The notes below the pieces were generated by a model. That model made no database searches, was not told where the DNA came from, and worked only from the letters and a program-made list of their open reading frames with translations. Source: Zoogloea sp035335645 (lineage in GTDB: Bacteria > Pseudomonadota > Gammaproteobacteria > Burkholderiales > Rhodocyclaceae). From it: a DNA stretch of 11,345 nt. The position numbers and the translations under genes were made by a program. Shown here piece after piece: positions 1 to 6,518 of the stretch; within the stretch, counting starts at the first letter, position 1; the number at the start of each line of letters is the position of its first letter. The DNA lies in NCBI GenBank assembly GCA_035335645.1, contig DAOQMM010000116.1, positions 1-11,345 of the forward strand. The letters run 5' to 3'.

Positions 1-31
1 GATCTGCCAGACCCCGTAGGCCAGAAAGATC

Positions 32-415
32 TCATTCACCGCGAGGCCAAGCGGACCCGAGATCGTCGGGAGCCGCCGCGGCCGTGTCCTCAGGGGTGTC
101 CAAGGTCTCCAGGCAGGCGTCAAGGGCCTGGACGAGGGCGTCGGCCGGTTCGGGCAGCACGTCGAACCAGCGGGTGATGAGGCGGCGTTCCTCGTCGCTG
201 CGGGCCCACAGGGCGAGGGCCAGGTCGCGCAGGCTGTCGCGCGCGGGGCGGCCGAAGGCGTCCCGCAGGGCCGGGTCGGCGTCCGCGCCGGTGCACAGGG
301 CGAGGGCGCGCAGGCCGTCCAGGTAGTCGCGGACGCCCACCGGCACGCCATTGGCCTGCAGCTCGCGGAACAGGCCCAGGAGGAGCGGCGGCAGGGGGCG
401 CGCGGTGGTGTTCAC
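32..415 (-). CDS. Short CoxE/vWA-associated N-terminal domain protein (possibly truncated)
   Basis: Predicted 127-residue protein from a GTG start that overlaps the MoxR stop as GTGA, with a GGAGG six bases upstream, so translation is probably coupled to the ATPase. Residues 11-45 (LLLGLFRELQANGVPVGVRD onward) resemble the N-terminal helical part of CoxE-like vWA proteins, which are the usual partners of MoxR ATPases. The remainder is predicted helical, ending in an acidic, Ala-rich linker (residues 106-120). No MIDAS motif (DxSxS) is present, so the vWA domain itself is missing. CoxE-like proteins are normally about 350-400 residues, hence this is a stand-alone adaptor, a truncated gene, or the first part of a frameshifted one. 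Codon use after about base 75 fits another frame better. Family assignment is by resemblance only. Confidence 0.6.
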   Translation of the reverse strand: MNTTARPLPPLLLGLFRELQANGVPVGVRDYLDGLRALALCTGADADPALRDAFGRPARDSLRDLALALWARSDEERRLITRWFDVLPEPADALVQALDACLETLDTPEDTAAAAPDDLGSAWPRGE

Positions 416-1350
416 CAGCCGCCTCCGTCCTCGTCCTTGCCGGCCTTGTAGGCGTCGATGTCGGCGCGGAGCTTGAAGAGGACCGCGGTGTCCAGGGCGT
501 CCAGGGCCTTGGGGTCGAGGCTGTCTTCCTTGCGGCCCTGCCAGTGCAGGGTGCGCACCCAGTCCACCAGTTCGCTGGTGGCGGGGAGCTTGCGGACGCC
601 CTGGCGGCGGCCCTGGGCGCGGATCTCGCAAAAGCGGGCGACGGCCGCGGCGAGGAGGGTGTCGCCCACGCTTTCGCCGCGGGGGGCGAGGTTCTTGCGC
701 ACGATGTCGGCGAGGCGCTCGGGCTGGTCTTCGGGGAAGTCCAGCTGCAGGTAGAGGCAGCGGCGCAGGAAGGGTTCGGGGAGCTGTTTCTCCCGGTTGC
801 TGGTGATGAGGACGATGGGCCGCGTGCCGTCCTTGGGTGCGCTGACGTGGCGGCCGAAGCCGCGGGCGGCGCGGCAGGCGTCCTCTTCGTCGCGGGGCAG
901 GTCCTCAAGGTCGAATTCGAAGCGGTCGAGGACGTCCAGCAGGTCGTTGGGGAAGTCGATGTCGGCCTTGTCCACCTCGTCGATGAGCACCACCTGGGGC
1001 GTGCCGGACTGGATGGCGTGGCCGAGGGGTTCCAGGCTGAGGTAGGGATGGACGTGGCGGGCCGTGGTGTTGCCGGGGATCTGGGCGTCCTGCAGGCGGC
1101 GCAGGGCGTCGAAGCGGTAGAGCAGGTCCTTGGCCTGGCTGGTGCTCTTGACGGTCATCACGGTGAGGCCGACGCCCAGCTCGGTGGCGATGGCGCTGGC
1201 GAGGCGGGTCTTGCCGCAGCCGGCCTCCCCTTCCACGAGGATCGGGCGGCCCAGGCGGACGGCCAGATTGACGAGGGTGGCCGTGGCGGGGGCGGCCACG
1301 TAGAAGTCGGTGGCGGTGCCGGTGAAGGATTTGTACGGGGTGGCGGACAC
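412..1350 (-). CDS. MoxR-family AAA+ ATPase
   Basis: A 312-residue AAA+ ATPase. Visible motifs are Walker A GEAGCGKT (residues 41-48), Walker B VVLIDEVDKAD (120-130), sensor 1 in LITSN (Asn185), an arginine-finger candidate in LRRC (Arg196/197), and a C-terminal lid with a sensor-2-like GVRKLPATSELVDWV. The DIDFPNDLLDVLD segment after Walker B is typical of the MoxR clade, whose members act as chaperone-like remodellers with vWA partners. All catalytic residues appear intact, so it should hydrolyse ATP. The GTG start at 1350 is chosen because TAAGGA sits eight bases upstream and overlaps the stop of the DUF4062 gene; further upstream the frame is only a shadow of that gene. The downstream gene overlaps it by four bases. 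Its context makes it the only evident motor of the three-gene module. The substrate is unknown. Confidence 0.9.
   Translation of the reverse strand: MSATPYKSFTGTATDFYVAAPATATLVNLAVRLGRPILVEGEAGCGKTRLASAIATELGVGLTVMTVKSTSQAKDLLYRFDALRRLQDAQIPGNTTARHVHPYLSLEPLGHAIQSGTPQVVLIDEVDKADIDFPNDLLDVLDRFEFDLEDLPRDEEDACRAARGFGRHVSAPKDGTRPIVLITSNREKQLPEPFLRRCLYLQLDFPEDQPERLADIVRKNLAPRGESVGDTLLAAAVARFCEIRAQGRRQGVRKLPATSELVDWVRTLHWQGRKEDSLDPKALDALDTAVLFKLRADIDAYKAGKDEDGGGW
422..426 (-). promoter_or_regulatory. Ribosome binding site deciding the GTG start at 415
   Basis: GGAGG on the minus strand, six bases before the GTG at 415-413, lies inside the last codons of the MoxR gene. It supports the GTG start with the 4-base GTGA overlap over upstream in-frame starts, which would lie deep within the ATPase gene. 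Confidence 0.65.
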
Positions 1351-1357
1351 GGTGGGA

Positions 1358-1364
1358 TTCCTTA
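1358..1364 (-). promoter_or_regulatory. Ribosome binding site overlapping the upstream stop codon
   Basis: TAAGGAA on the minus strand combines the TAA stop of the DUF4062 gene (1364-1362) with an AAGGA Shine-Dalgarno, eight bases from the GTG at 1350. It fixes the MoxR start and suggests coupled translation of the two genes. Confidence 0.6.
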
Positions 1365-2720
1365 TCGGGCGTGTTTCCAGAAGCCTTCCAGGTTCAGGCG
1401 GTAGTAGACGTTGGGCGGCAGGCCGTCGGGCGTGGTGGCGTGCTCGGCGATGGCGTCGCGGCGGTCGTCGTCGAGGACGATGCCGGCGTCCTCCAGGTCG
1501 GCCAGCCAGCTGCGCACCTGGCGGGCGTTGAGGGGGGCGAGGGCGGGCAGGGCGAGGAGCTGACGATAGTCCGTGTCGGCGTCGTCGGGATCGGCAGGGC
1601 GGATGAACTCGCCCGGCGCGGCAGGCAGCGGGGCGTGATCGGCGACGACGCAGATGAAGCGGCTGCGCCCGCCCGGCTTGAGGGCAGCGAGGGCGTCGGC
1701 CAGGGGCTGCCAGAAGCGCTGGTGGAACAGGGCGAGGCGCTGCGCCTCGCGGCCGACGGTGTGGAGCAGCACGACCACCGTGCGGCGCTCCAGACGTTTG
1801 GCGAGGATGCGCGCGAGGGCGTCGACGGTCGGTTCGCCCAGCAGGGGTTCGTTGAGGCGGCTGCACAGCCAGCAGATCAGGGATTCGGCGCTGTCGGGCT
1901 CGCTCGCCTGGCCGGCGAAGACCTCCATGCCGTCCTTGCCCGTCGTCCACTGGGCGAGGGCTTCCATGAACTGGGGCTGGCCGTGGTTTTCCGGGCCGTG
2001 GACGAGGAAGGCGACGGCCCGCTGGTCCCTGCGCTCGCGGAAGGTGTCGAGGCTGTCGCGGAAGGCGGTGAACTGGGGTTTGCGCCCGAGGCGGCCCAGC
2101 TCTGCGGCGGGAATCTCGCCGGTCGCCTGGTAGCGGCCGTCGAGGGCGGCTTCGAGGAGATCCAGGTTCCAGTGGTTGATGCAGGCCTGGGCCTTGTCGC
2201 GCAGCTCGATGAGGTCGGCGTAGAAGTTGAGGACGCGGCCCTCCTCGGCGCTCCAGTCGGTCACCGCGGCGACGAAGCGCTGCTGGGCGCTGCGGTCGGC
2301 CTCGACGGCTTCCGGTGTGGGCAGGGTGTGCCAGCACTGCTCGGCCTGCGCGCGCAAAAAGGTGTCGGCCTCGCTGCCCGGCTTGGCGCGCAGGATGAAG
2401 ATGGGCGGCGTGAGGTGGGGCCAGTGCTCCACCGCCCAGCGGAATTCCTGTTCGGTGATGGAGATGGTCTGGCCGGGCGCGATGTGGCCGTAGCGGTGGC
2501 CGAACAGGCCGACGTAGGCGTCGCAGTCGAGGAGGCGGTCCTTGCAGGCCTTGACCGCGGTCTCGGCGTTGAGGGCCCACTTTTCCTGCAGGAAGATCTT
2601 GGCGGCCCGCAGGTTGCCTTCCACCGCCGCCTTGACCGCCTCCCGGTAGGCGAGGCAGTCGGTGGCCGTGGCGCTCAGGAAGATGCGCTCGATCTTGGGC
2701 AGGTCGGCGGCGCGGGGCAT
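1362..2720 (-). CDS. DUF4062 protein with degenerate STAND-like P-loop region
   Basis: A 452-residue protein, first gene of the leftward module. Residues 12-100 match the DUF4062 pattern: IFLSATATDCLAYREAV near the N-terminus, then DAYVGLFGHRYG (67-78) and SITEQEFRWA (87-96). DUF4062 commonly sits at the N-terminus of STAND/NACHT-type signalling NTPases. Residues 235-360 look like a P-loop core gone inactive: VHGPENHGQPQF (240-251) stands where a Walker A is expected, with Gln for the catalytic Lys, and the strand RTVVVLLHT (313-321) lacks the Walker B acidic pair. The C-terminus (395-452) looks like a small helical, winged-helix-like domain. The ATG at 2720 is chosen because DUF4062 begins ten residues later and the longer form would run into the divergent promoter region; there is no clear Shine-Dalgarno. 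Next to MoxR and CoxE-like genes it is likely the sensor or adaptor. DUF4062 is fairly sure; the inactive-STAND reading is inference. Confidence 0.75.
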   Translation of the reverse strand: MPRAADLPKIERIFLSATATDCLAYREAVKAAVEGNLRAAKIFLQEKWALNAETAVKACKDRLLDCDAYVGLFGHRYGHIAPGQTISITEQEFRWAVEHWPHLTPPIFILRAKPGSEADTFLRAQAEQCWHTLPTPEAVEADRSAQQRFVAAVTDWSAEEGRVLNFYADLIELRDKAQACINHWNLDLLEAALDGRYQATGEIPAAELGRLGRKPQFTAFRDSLDTFRERRDQRAVAFLVHGPENHGQPQFMEALAQWTTGKDGMEVFAGQASEPDSAESLICWLCSRLNEPLLGEPTVDALARILAKRLERRTVVVLLHTVGREAQRLALFHQRFWQPLADALAALKPGGRSRFICVVADHAPLPAAPGEFIRPADPDDADTDYRQLLALPALAPLNARQVRSWLADLEDAGIVLDDDRRDAIAEHATTPDGLPPNVYYRLNLEGFWKHAR

Positions 2721-2734
2721 GGGCTCAGGAGGAT

Positions 2735-2797
2735 GGGGCGGGCGCTGGGCGGGGCGGGTGCCTCCGGTCTGCATAGCATAGGCCAGTCGCCCGCCCC
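2735..2797. repeat. 10-base inverted repeat in the divergent DUF4062/mak region
   Basis: GGGGCGGGCG (2735-2744) and its exact reverse complement CGCCCGCCCC (2788-2797) flank 43 bases between the two divergent genes. A further GGGCGGGGCGGG lies between them. It could be an operator for the leftward module, but GC-rich DNA throws up such repeats by chance. Confidence 0.35.
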
Positions 2798-2817
2798 GCG
2801 CCACGCTGCCCAGGGCT

Positions 2818-2823
2818 TATGAT
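2818..2823 (+). promoter_or_regulatory. Putative -10 element of mak
   Basis: TATGAT matches five of six bases of the sigma-70 -10 box and stands out in a GC-rich region. It predicts a start of transcription near 2830, about 22 bases before the fructokinase ATG. There is no good -35 at the expected spacing, so it may need an activator or be fortuitous. Confidence 0.4.
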
Positions 2824-2851
2824 AGGGCGATCTTTTGCGGAGCGTTCCTCC

Positions 2852-3739
2852 ATGCGTATCGGCATCGACCTCGGCGGCACCAAGATCGAAATCATTGCCC
2901 TCGACGCGGCGGGGCGGACCCTCGCCCGGCGCCGCGTGGCCACGCCCCAGGGCGACTATGCGGCCACCGTGCAGGCGGTGGCGGGCCTGGTGGCGGCGGT
3001 GGAAAGCGAGCTGGGGCAGCGCGGCACGGTGGGCGTGGGCACGCCGGGGGCGCTGTCGCGGGTCACCGGGCGCATCAAGAACGCCAATTCCACCTGCCTC
3101 AACGGCCAGCCCCTGCAGGACGACCTGCAGGCCGCCCTGGGCCGCCCGCTGCGCATCGCCAACGACGCCAACTGCTTCGCCCTGTCCGAGGCGGTGGACG
3201 GCGCGGCGGCGGGGGCGGAGACGGTGTTCGGGGTGATCCTCGGCACCGGCGTAGGCGGCGGCATCGTGGTGCGCGGGCAGGCGCTCACCGGCGCCAACGC
3301 GATTGCCGGGGAATGGGGCCACAATCCGCTGCCGGGCGGCGCTGCGCCAGGGCCCGCCTGCTACTGCGGGCGTTCGGGCTGCGTGGAGACCTGGCTGTCC
3401 GGGCCGGGGCTGGCGGCTGACCACCTGCGGGTGACGGGCCGGACCTGCACGCCGGAGGCCCTGGTCGCGGGCGCGGCGGCGGGCGACGCGGACAGCATCG
3501 CGACCCTCGACCGCTACGCGGCACGCCTCGCCCGCGCCCTGGCGACGGTGGTGAATCTGCTCGATCCGGACGTCATCGTGCTGGGCGGCGGGCTCTCCAA
3601 TCTGGCGATGCTGTACGAGGCGGTGCCGCGGCTGTGGGTGCCCCACGTGTTCTCGGACGCCATCGCCACGCGCCTGTGCCGGGCGGTTCATGGGGATTCG
3701 TCGGGTGTGCGCGGGGCCGCCTGGCTGTGGCCGGATTGA
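2852..3739 (+). CDS. mak: ROK-family fructokinase
   Basis: A 295-residue cytoplasmic sugar kinase, closely resembling E. coli Mak, which phosphorylates fructose with ATP to fructose-6-phosphate. Visible are the phosphate-binding loop DLGGTK (residues 6-11), KNANSTCLNGQP (76-87), the catalytic aspartate in NDANC (Asp105), the adenosine-binding GTGVGGG (131-137), and the ROK zinc site formed by His157 in GEWGHNPLP and Cys170, Cys172 and Cys177 in CYCGRSGC. The C-terminal GDSSGVRGAAWLWP is a hallmark of Mak. The loop between GHNPLP and CYCG is about a dozen residues shorter than in E. coli Mak. The ATG at 2852 starts directly at MRIGIDLGG, with GCGGAG nine bases upstream. It is divergent from the DUF4062 module, and no sugar transporter is adjacent. 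Assignment is firm at family level; preference for fructose is by similarity. Confidence 0.93.
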   Translation: MRIGIDLGGTKIEIIALDAAGRTLARRRVATPQGDYAATVQAVAGLVAAVESELGQRGTVGVGTPGALSRVTGRIKNANSTCLNGQPLQDDLQAALGRPLRIANDANCFALSEAVDGAAAGAETVFGVILGTGVGGGIVVRGQALTGANAIAGEWGHNPLPGGAAPGPACYCGRSGCVETWLSGPGLAADHLRVTGRTCTPEALVAGAAAGDADSIATLDRYAARLARALATVVNLLDPDVIVLGGGLSNLAMLYEAVPRLWVPHVFSDAIATRLCRAVHGDSSGVRGAAWLWPD

Positions 3740-3766
3740 GACAAATCCCCGCTTCTGTCGCACAAT
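3736..3766 (+). promoter_or_regulatory. Possible sigma-70 promoter of the MOSC gene
   Basis: TTGAGA (3736-3741, overlapping the mak stop) and CACAAT (3761-3766) form -35 and -10 elements with a long 19-base spacer. The same CACAAT -10 occurs before the radical SAM gene, which lends a little support. It would give an untranslated leader of roughly 50-70 bases. Confidence 0.35.
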
Positions 3767-3844
3767 GCCGGATCATCCAGCCGCCTTGCGGTACATCGCC
3801 CCCTGAATGGTGTTTGACCTGTGCCCGTCTGCCCGCCCGACCTG

Positions 3845-4513
3845 ATGTCCACCCCCCTCGCCGTGTTTGCCGGTGGATTGCGTGCCCTGCCGCCGGAAGG
3901 CCAGCAGACCGGCATGTTCAAGGCGCCGGTCGTCGGGCCGGTGGCGGTCGGCGTCGACGGCCTGGCGGGTGACCGGCAGGCCGACCGCCGGGTCCATGGT
4001 GGCCCCGAGAAGGCCGTGCATTATTTTCCGGCCGAGCATTACGCTCACCTGACCACGCGGGTGCCCGCCCTCGCCGACGCCCTGCGGCCCGGCGTGCTCG
4101 GCGAAAACCTGTCGGCCCGGGGTCTGACCGAAGACACGGTGTGCATCGGCGACGTGTTCGCGGCGGGGAGCTGCCGCCTGCAGGTGAGCCAGCCGCGCAA
4201 TCCGTGCTGGAAGATCAACCACCGCCTCGACCACGACCGCATGTCGCGCATCATCGTCGACGACGGCTGCACGGGCTGGTACTTCCGCGTCCTCGCGCCC
4301 GGCGTCCTGACGGCGGGTGAGGTGCTGCGCCTGGTGGAGCGTCCGGCGCCGGGCATGACCCTCGCCCGCCTGGCGGCCGTCAAGGGCGCGCACCGTCCGT
4401 CCCCCGACGAGCTGCTCGCCGTGGCCGCAGCGCCCGGGCTGGCACCGGACGTCGCCCGTCGTCTCCAGGCGCGGGGCGCATGGTTGACCAATAGTGGCGT
4501 GCCACCGTGCTGA
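3845..4513 (+). CDS. MOSC domain protein, YiiM-like
   Basis: A 222-residue protein similar in length and layout to E. coli YiiM (224 residues). Motifs: GLAGDRQADRRVHGGPEKAV (residues 39-58), FGEN-type VLGENLS (84-90), GLTEDTV.IGD (93-103), and SQPRNPCWKIN (115-125) carrying the conserved MOSC cysteine Cys121, proposed in this superfamily to handle sulfur or the molybdenum cofactor. A C-terminal helical region (from about 168) matches the YiiM-specific 3-alpha domain. YiiM in E. coli takes part in molybdenum-cofactor-dependent detoxification of N-hydroxylated bases such as 6-hydroxylaminopurine. The start is uncertain: the ATG at 3845 leads straight into the conserved region, while an in-frame GTG at 3821 would add eight residues; neither has a clear Shine-Dalgarno. 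It is probably expressed alone. Confidence 0.88.
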   Translation: MSTPLAVFAGGLRALPPEGQQTGMFKAPVVGPVAVGVDGLAGDRQADRRVHGGPEKAVHYFPAEHYAHLTTRVPALADALRPGVLGENLSARGLTEDTVCIGDVFAAGSCRLQVSQPRNPCWKINHRLDHDRMSRIIVDDGCTGWYFRVLAPGVLTAGEVLRLVERPAPGMTLARLAAVKGAHRPSPDELLAVAAAPGLAPDVARRLQARGAWLTNSGVPPC

Positions 4514-4519
4514 GTGCCC

Positions 4520-4547
4520 TTGACTCCCTGTACAGCTCGGCTAGAAA
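4520..4547 (+). promoter_or_regulatory. Putative sigma-70 promoter of the small gene at 4586
   Basis: TTGACT (4520-4525) and TAGAAA (4542-4547) are separated by 16 bases: five of six and four of six matches to consensus. It falls between the MOSC stop and the next ATG and predicts a start near 4554, leaving a leader of about 32 bases. Confidence 0.45.
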
Positions 4548-4585
4548 GAAGCGTCATCCCACCTTCACATTCGGGCCCTCCACCG

Positions 4586-5035
4586 ATGAACCCGTCCCTT
4601 GAGCCTCCGCGCCATCGCGCCTTCTGTACGGCCGAGTTTGCCGGCCGTTTCTTTCTCGCCCAGCTGGATGTGAGTCAGCGCATGGGCAACCTGTATGCCC
4701 TGCTGGGCATGGGGCTGACGGATTGCGCCCTGCGCAGTCACGTCCTGCGGGCCACCCACGATGCGGCATACACGGTGGACCTGAACGAACTGGACAGCCG
4801 CAAGGCCCTCCTGCTGGAGGCCAGTCTGGAAGGCTTCGCCACCATCCTGCGCAATTTTGCCGAGGAGGTGGCGGCGGCCCACGTGCGCTGTCTGGAGCAG
4901 GCCCTCGGACGGGTGCCCTCGGGCGCCCCGTCGGCGCTCCCGCCGGCCTTGCTGCCCTTCCTGCAGCCCGATTTCGCCGGCTTCGGCCGCGCCTTCAATG
5001 AGGCCCTGCGCGAACGGGCCGAGGGGCGCGGCTGA
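4586..5035 (+). CDS. Hypothetical helical protein, 149 residues
   Basis: I do not recognise this family. The protein appears soluble and mostly alpha-helical: an amphipathic N-terminal half with FAGRFFLAQLDVSQRMGN (residues 19-36), a middle segment LDSRKALLLEASLEGFATIL (69-88), then a helix rich in Ala, Glu and Val (89-108), a Pro/Ala linker with PSGAPSALPPALLPF (110-124) and a short C-terminal helix. There is no signal peptide and no transmembrane segment. The alternating helix pattern with a Pro/Ala linker is faintly reminiscent of phasin-like proteins, but no diagnostic motif supports that. Start: the ATG at 4586 follows a plausible promoter; an upstream in-frame start would overlap it. 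Composition and codon use match its neighbours, so it is probably a genuine, lineage-specific gene. Confidence 0.6.
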   Translation: MNPSLEPPRHRAFCTAEFAGRFFLAQLDVSQRMGNLYALLGMGLTDCALRSHVLRATHDAAYTVDLNELDSRKALLLEASLEGFATILRNFAEEVAAAHVRCLEQALGRVPSGAPSALPPALLPFLQPDFAGFGRAFNEALRERAEGRG

Positions 5036-5068
5036 AGGGGGCGGCCCCGACCTTGAGGTTTGCCCGCA

Positions 5069-5097
5069 TTGACAGGGGCACGCGGGCGGCGGATAAG
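5069..5097 (+). promoter_or_regulatory. Putative sigma-70 promoter of the MFS gene
   Basis: A perfect -35 TTGACA (5069-5074) is followed after exactly 17 bases by GATAAG (5092-5097), four of six for the -10. This is the best sigma-70-type promoter in the window. The predicted start near 5104 leaves about 55 bases before the transporter ATG. Confidence 0.6.
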
Positions 5098-5159
5098 CTC
5101 TCCGGTCCGGCAGGGGCGTGACCCTGCGCCGGACCGCATTCCTCCGCTCCGTACCGTCC

Positions 5160-6416
5160 ATGACTCCTGTCCCGTCCCCGCCCGCACCGCCTGTCGCACC
5201 GCCGTCGGCGCCCTTCCTGGTCAGCCGGATCTTCCTGCCCTTCGCCCTCGGCTACTACCTGTCCTACCTGCTGCGCACCGTCAACGCGGTGATCTCGCCG
5301 GACCTGACCCGCGAGTTGGGCCTCAATGCCGCCGATCTGGGCCTGCTCACCAGCACCTACTTCTTCGCCTTCGGGCTGGCCCAGATCCCGGTGGGCATCG
5401 CCCTGGACCGCTTCGGGCCGCGTCGCGTCGAATCCGCCCTGCTGCTGATCACCGCCCTGGGGGCGACGCTGTTCGCCCTCGGCGAGGATCTGCCGGTGCT
5501 GGCCGGCGCCCGCGGGCTGATCGGCTTCGGCGTGTCGGCCTGCCTGATGGGCGGCCTGAAGGGCTTCACCCTGTGGTTCCCGCGGGAGCGCCTGGCCTCC
5601 CTCACCGGCTACATCATGTCCGGCGGCGCCCTCGGCGCGGTGACGGCCTCGGCACCGCTGGAGGCGGCCCTGCCCTTCATCGGCTGGCGTGGCGCCTTCT
5701 GGGCCGTGGCGGTGCTGGCGGCGGGGATTGCCGCGCTGATCTTCTTTGCCATGCCGGAAAAATCCTCCGGCCACGGTGGTGGCGATCTGCAGGCGGCCCT
5801 GCGCGGCGTGAAGGAGGTGCTCTCCGCACGGCGTTTCTGGAGCTTTTCCGGGCAGGCAGCCTTCTTCACCGGCGGCTTCATGGCCCTGCAGGGGCTGTGG
5901 GCGGTGCCCTGGCTGATGCAGGTGAATGGCTATTCCCGCGCGGTGGCGGCGGATCACCTGTTCTGGCTCAACCTGGGCATGCTCGCCGGGCAGCTGTCCA
6001 TCGGCGCCTGGGCGACGCGCCTGGCGGCCCGCGGCATCACGCCCCTGCGCCTGATGCAGGGCGGCCTGTTCCTGACCATGCTCGTCGAGGCGCTGATCAT
6101 CGCCCGCCTCGGCCCGACCCAGCCCCTGTGGTGCCTGCTGGGCATCGTCTCGGCCACCGGCGCGCAGATGTACGGCGTGGTGGCGGGGCTGTTCCCGCTG
6201 CATCTGTCCGGGCGGGTCACTACCAGCATCAACCTGATGGCCTTTGTCGGCGCCTTTGCGGTGCAGTGGGGCCTGGGCGGGCTGCTGGACGGCCTGCGCG
6301 CCGGCGGTATGAGCGCGGCCACGTCGCTGGAGGTGGCCTTCCTGATCCTGCTGGCGGCCCAGGCGGCCAGCTTCGTGCCCCTGTCACGGGCCGGGCGTTA
6401 CACGCCGGTCCACTGA
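5160..6416 (+). CDS. Major facilitator superfamily transporter
   Basis: A 418-residue inner-membrane protein with about twelve hydrophobic segments, the usual MFS size. After a short Pro-rich cytoplasmic N-terminus (residues 1-18), the first helix reads FLPFALGYYLSYLLRTVN. The loop between helices 2 and 3 carries the MFS motif A remnant DRFGPRR (83-88), and the segment LKGFTLWFPRERLASLTGYIMSGGALGA resembles helices 4-5 of anion:cation or sugar-phosphate-type symporters. A central loop (around MPEKSSGHGGGD) separates the two six-helix halves. The substrate cannot be told from sequence. An in-frame upstream start at 5118 exists, but the ATG at 5160 gives the more usual N-terminus. It has its own good promoter and no obvious partner genes. 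It ends before a hairpin-bearing spacer. Confidence 0.9.
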   Translation: MTPVPSPPAPPVAPPSAPFLVSRIFLPFALGYYLSYLLRTVNAVISPDLTRELGLNAADLGLLTSTYFFAFGLAQIPVGIALDRFGPRRVESALLLITALGATLFALGEDLPVLAGARGLIGFGVSACLMGGLKGFTLWFPRERLASLTGYIMSGGALGAVTASAPLEAALPFIGWRGAFWAVAVLAAGIAALIFFAMPEKSSGHGGGDLQAALRGVKEVLSARRFWSFSGQAAFFTGGFMALQGLWAVPWLMQVNGYSRAVAADHLFWLNLGMLAGQLSIGAWATRLAARGITPLRLMQGGLFLTMLVEALIIARLGPTQPLWCLLGIVSATGAQMYGVVAGLFPLHLSGRVTTSINLMAFVGAFAVQWGLGGLLDGLRAGGMSAATSLEVAFLILLAAQAASFVPLSRAGRYTPVH

Positions 6417-6456
6417 TTCCGCCCGACCCGATCGACCCTGTGGGGTCTTGCGGTCC

Positions 6457-6462
6457 GGAGGT
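6457..6462 (+). promoter_or_regulatory. Strong Shine-Dalgarno, out of frame with the hydrolase
   Basis: GGAGGT lies ten bases before an ATGATG (6473-6478) that opens an out-of-frame reading frame of 92 codons overlapping the hydrolase. It is 56 bases from the hydrolase ATG, too far to serve it directly. It may be fortuitous or part of a leader arrangement. Confidence 0.3.
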
Positions 6463-6483
6463 AAGCGTTGTCATGATGGGGGC

Positions 6484-6500
6484 GGGCGGACGGTCCGCCC
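6484..6500. repeat. Hairpin between the MFS and hydrolase genes
   Basis: GGGCGGAC and GTCCGCCC flank a single G and can form a seven-pair stem with a three-base loop. It lies 18 bases before the hydrolase ATG. No T tract follows, so a simple terminator is unlikely; it could be an operator or an mRNA structure near the translation start. Confidence 0.5.
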
Positions 6501-6518
6501 TTGTCCTGCGAGAAGCCC

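Noticed and set aside
32..1350. RavA-ViaA pair
   Set aside because: The ATPase lacks the RavA-specific C-terminal domains and the partner is not ViaA-like; the DUF4062 gene also argues for a different module.
544..1404. 286-codon plus-strand frame opposite the MoxR gene
   Set aside because: Low-complexity Gly/Ala/Val/Glu composition; the opposite strand has intact AAA+ motifs.
1371..2822. 483-codon open frame on the plus strand opposite the DUF4062 gene
   Set aside because: It mirrors the real gene exactly, is very Gly/Ala/Val/Glu rich, has no recognisable domain, and the minus-strand product has clear DUF4062 motifs. Typical antisense opening in high-GC DNA.
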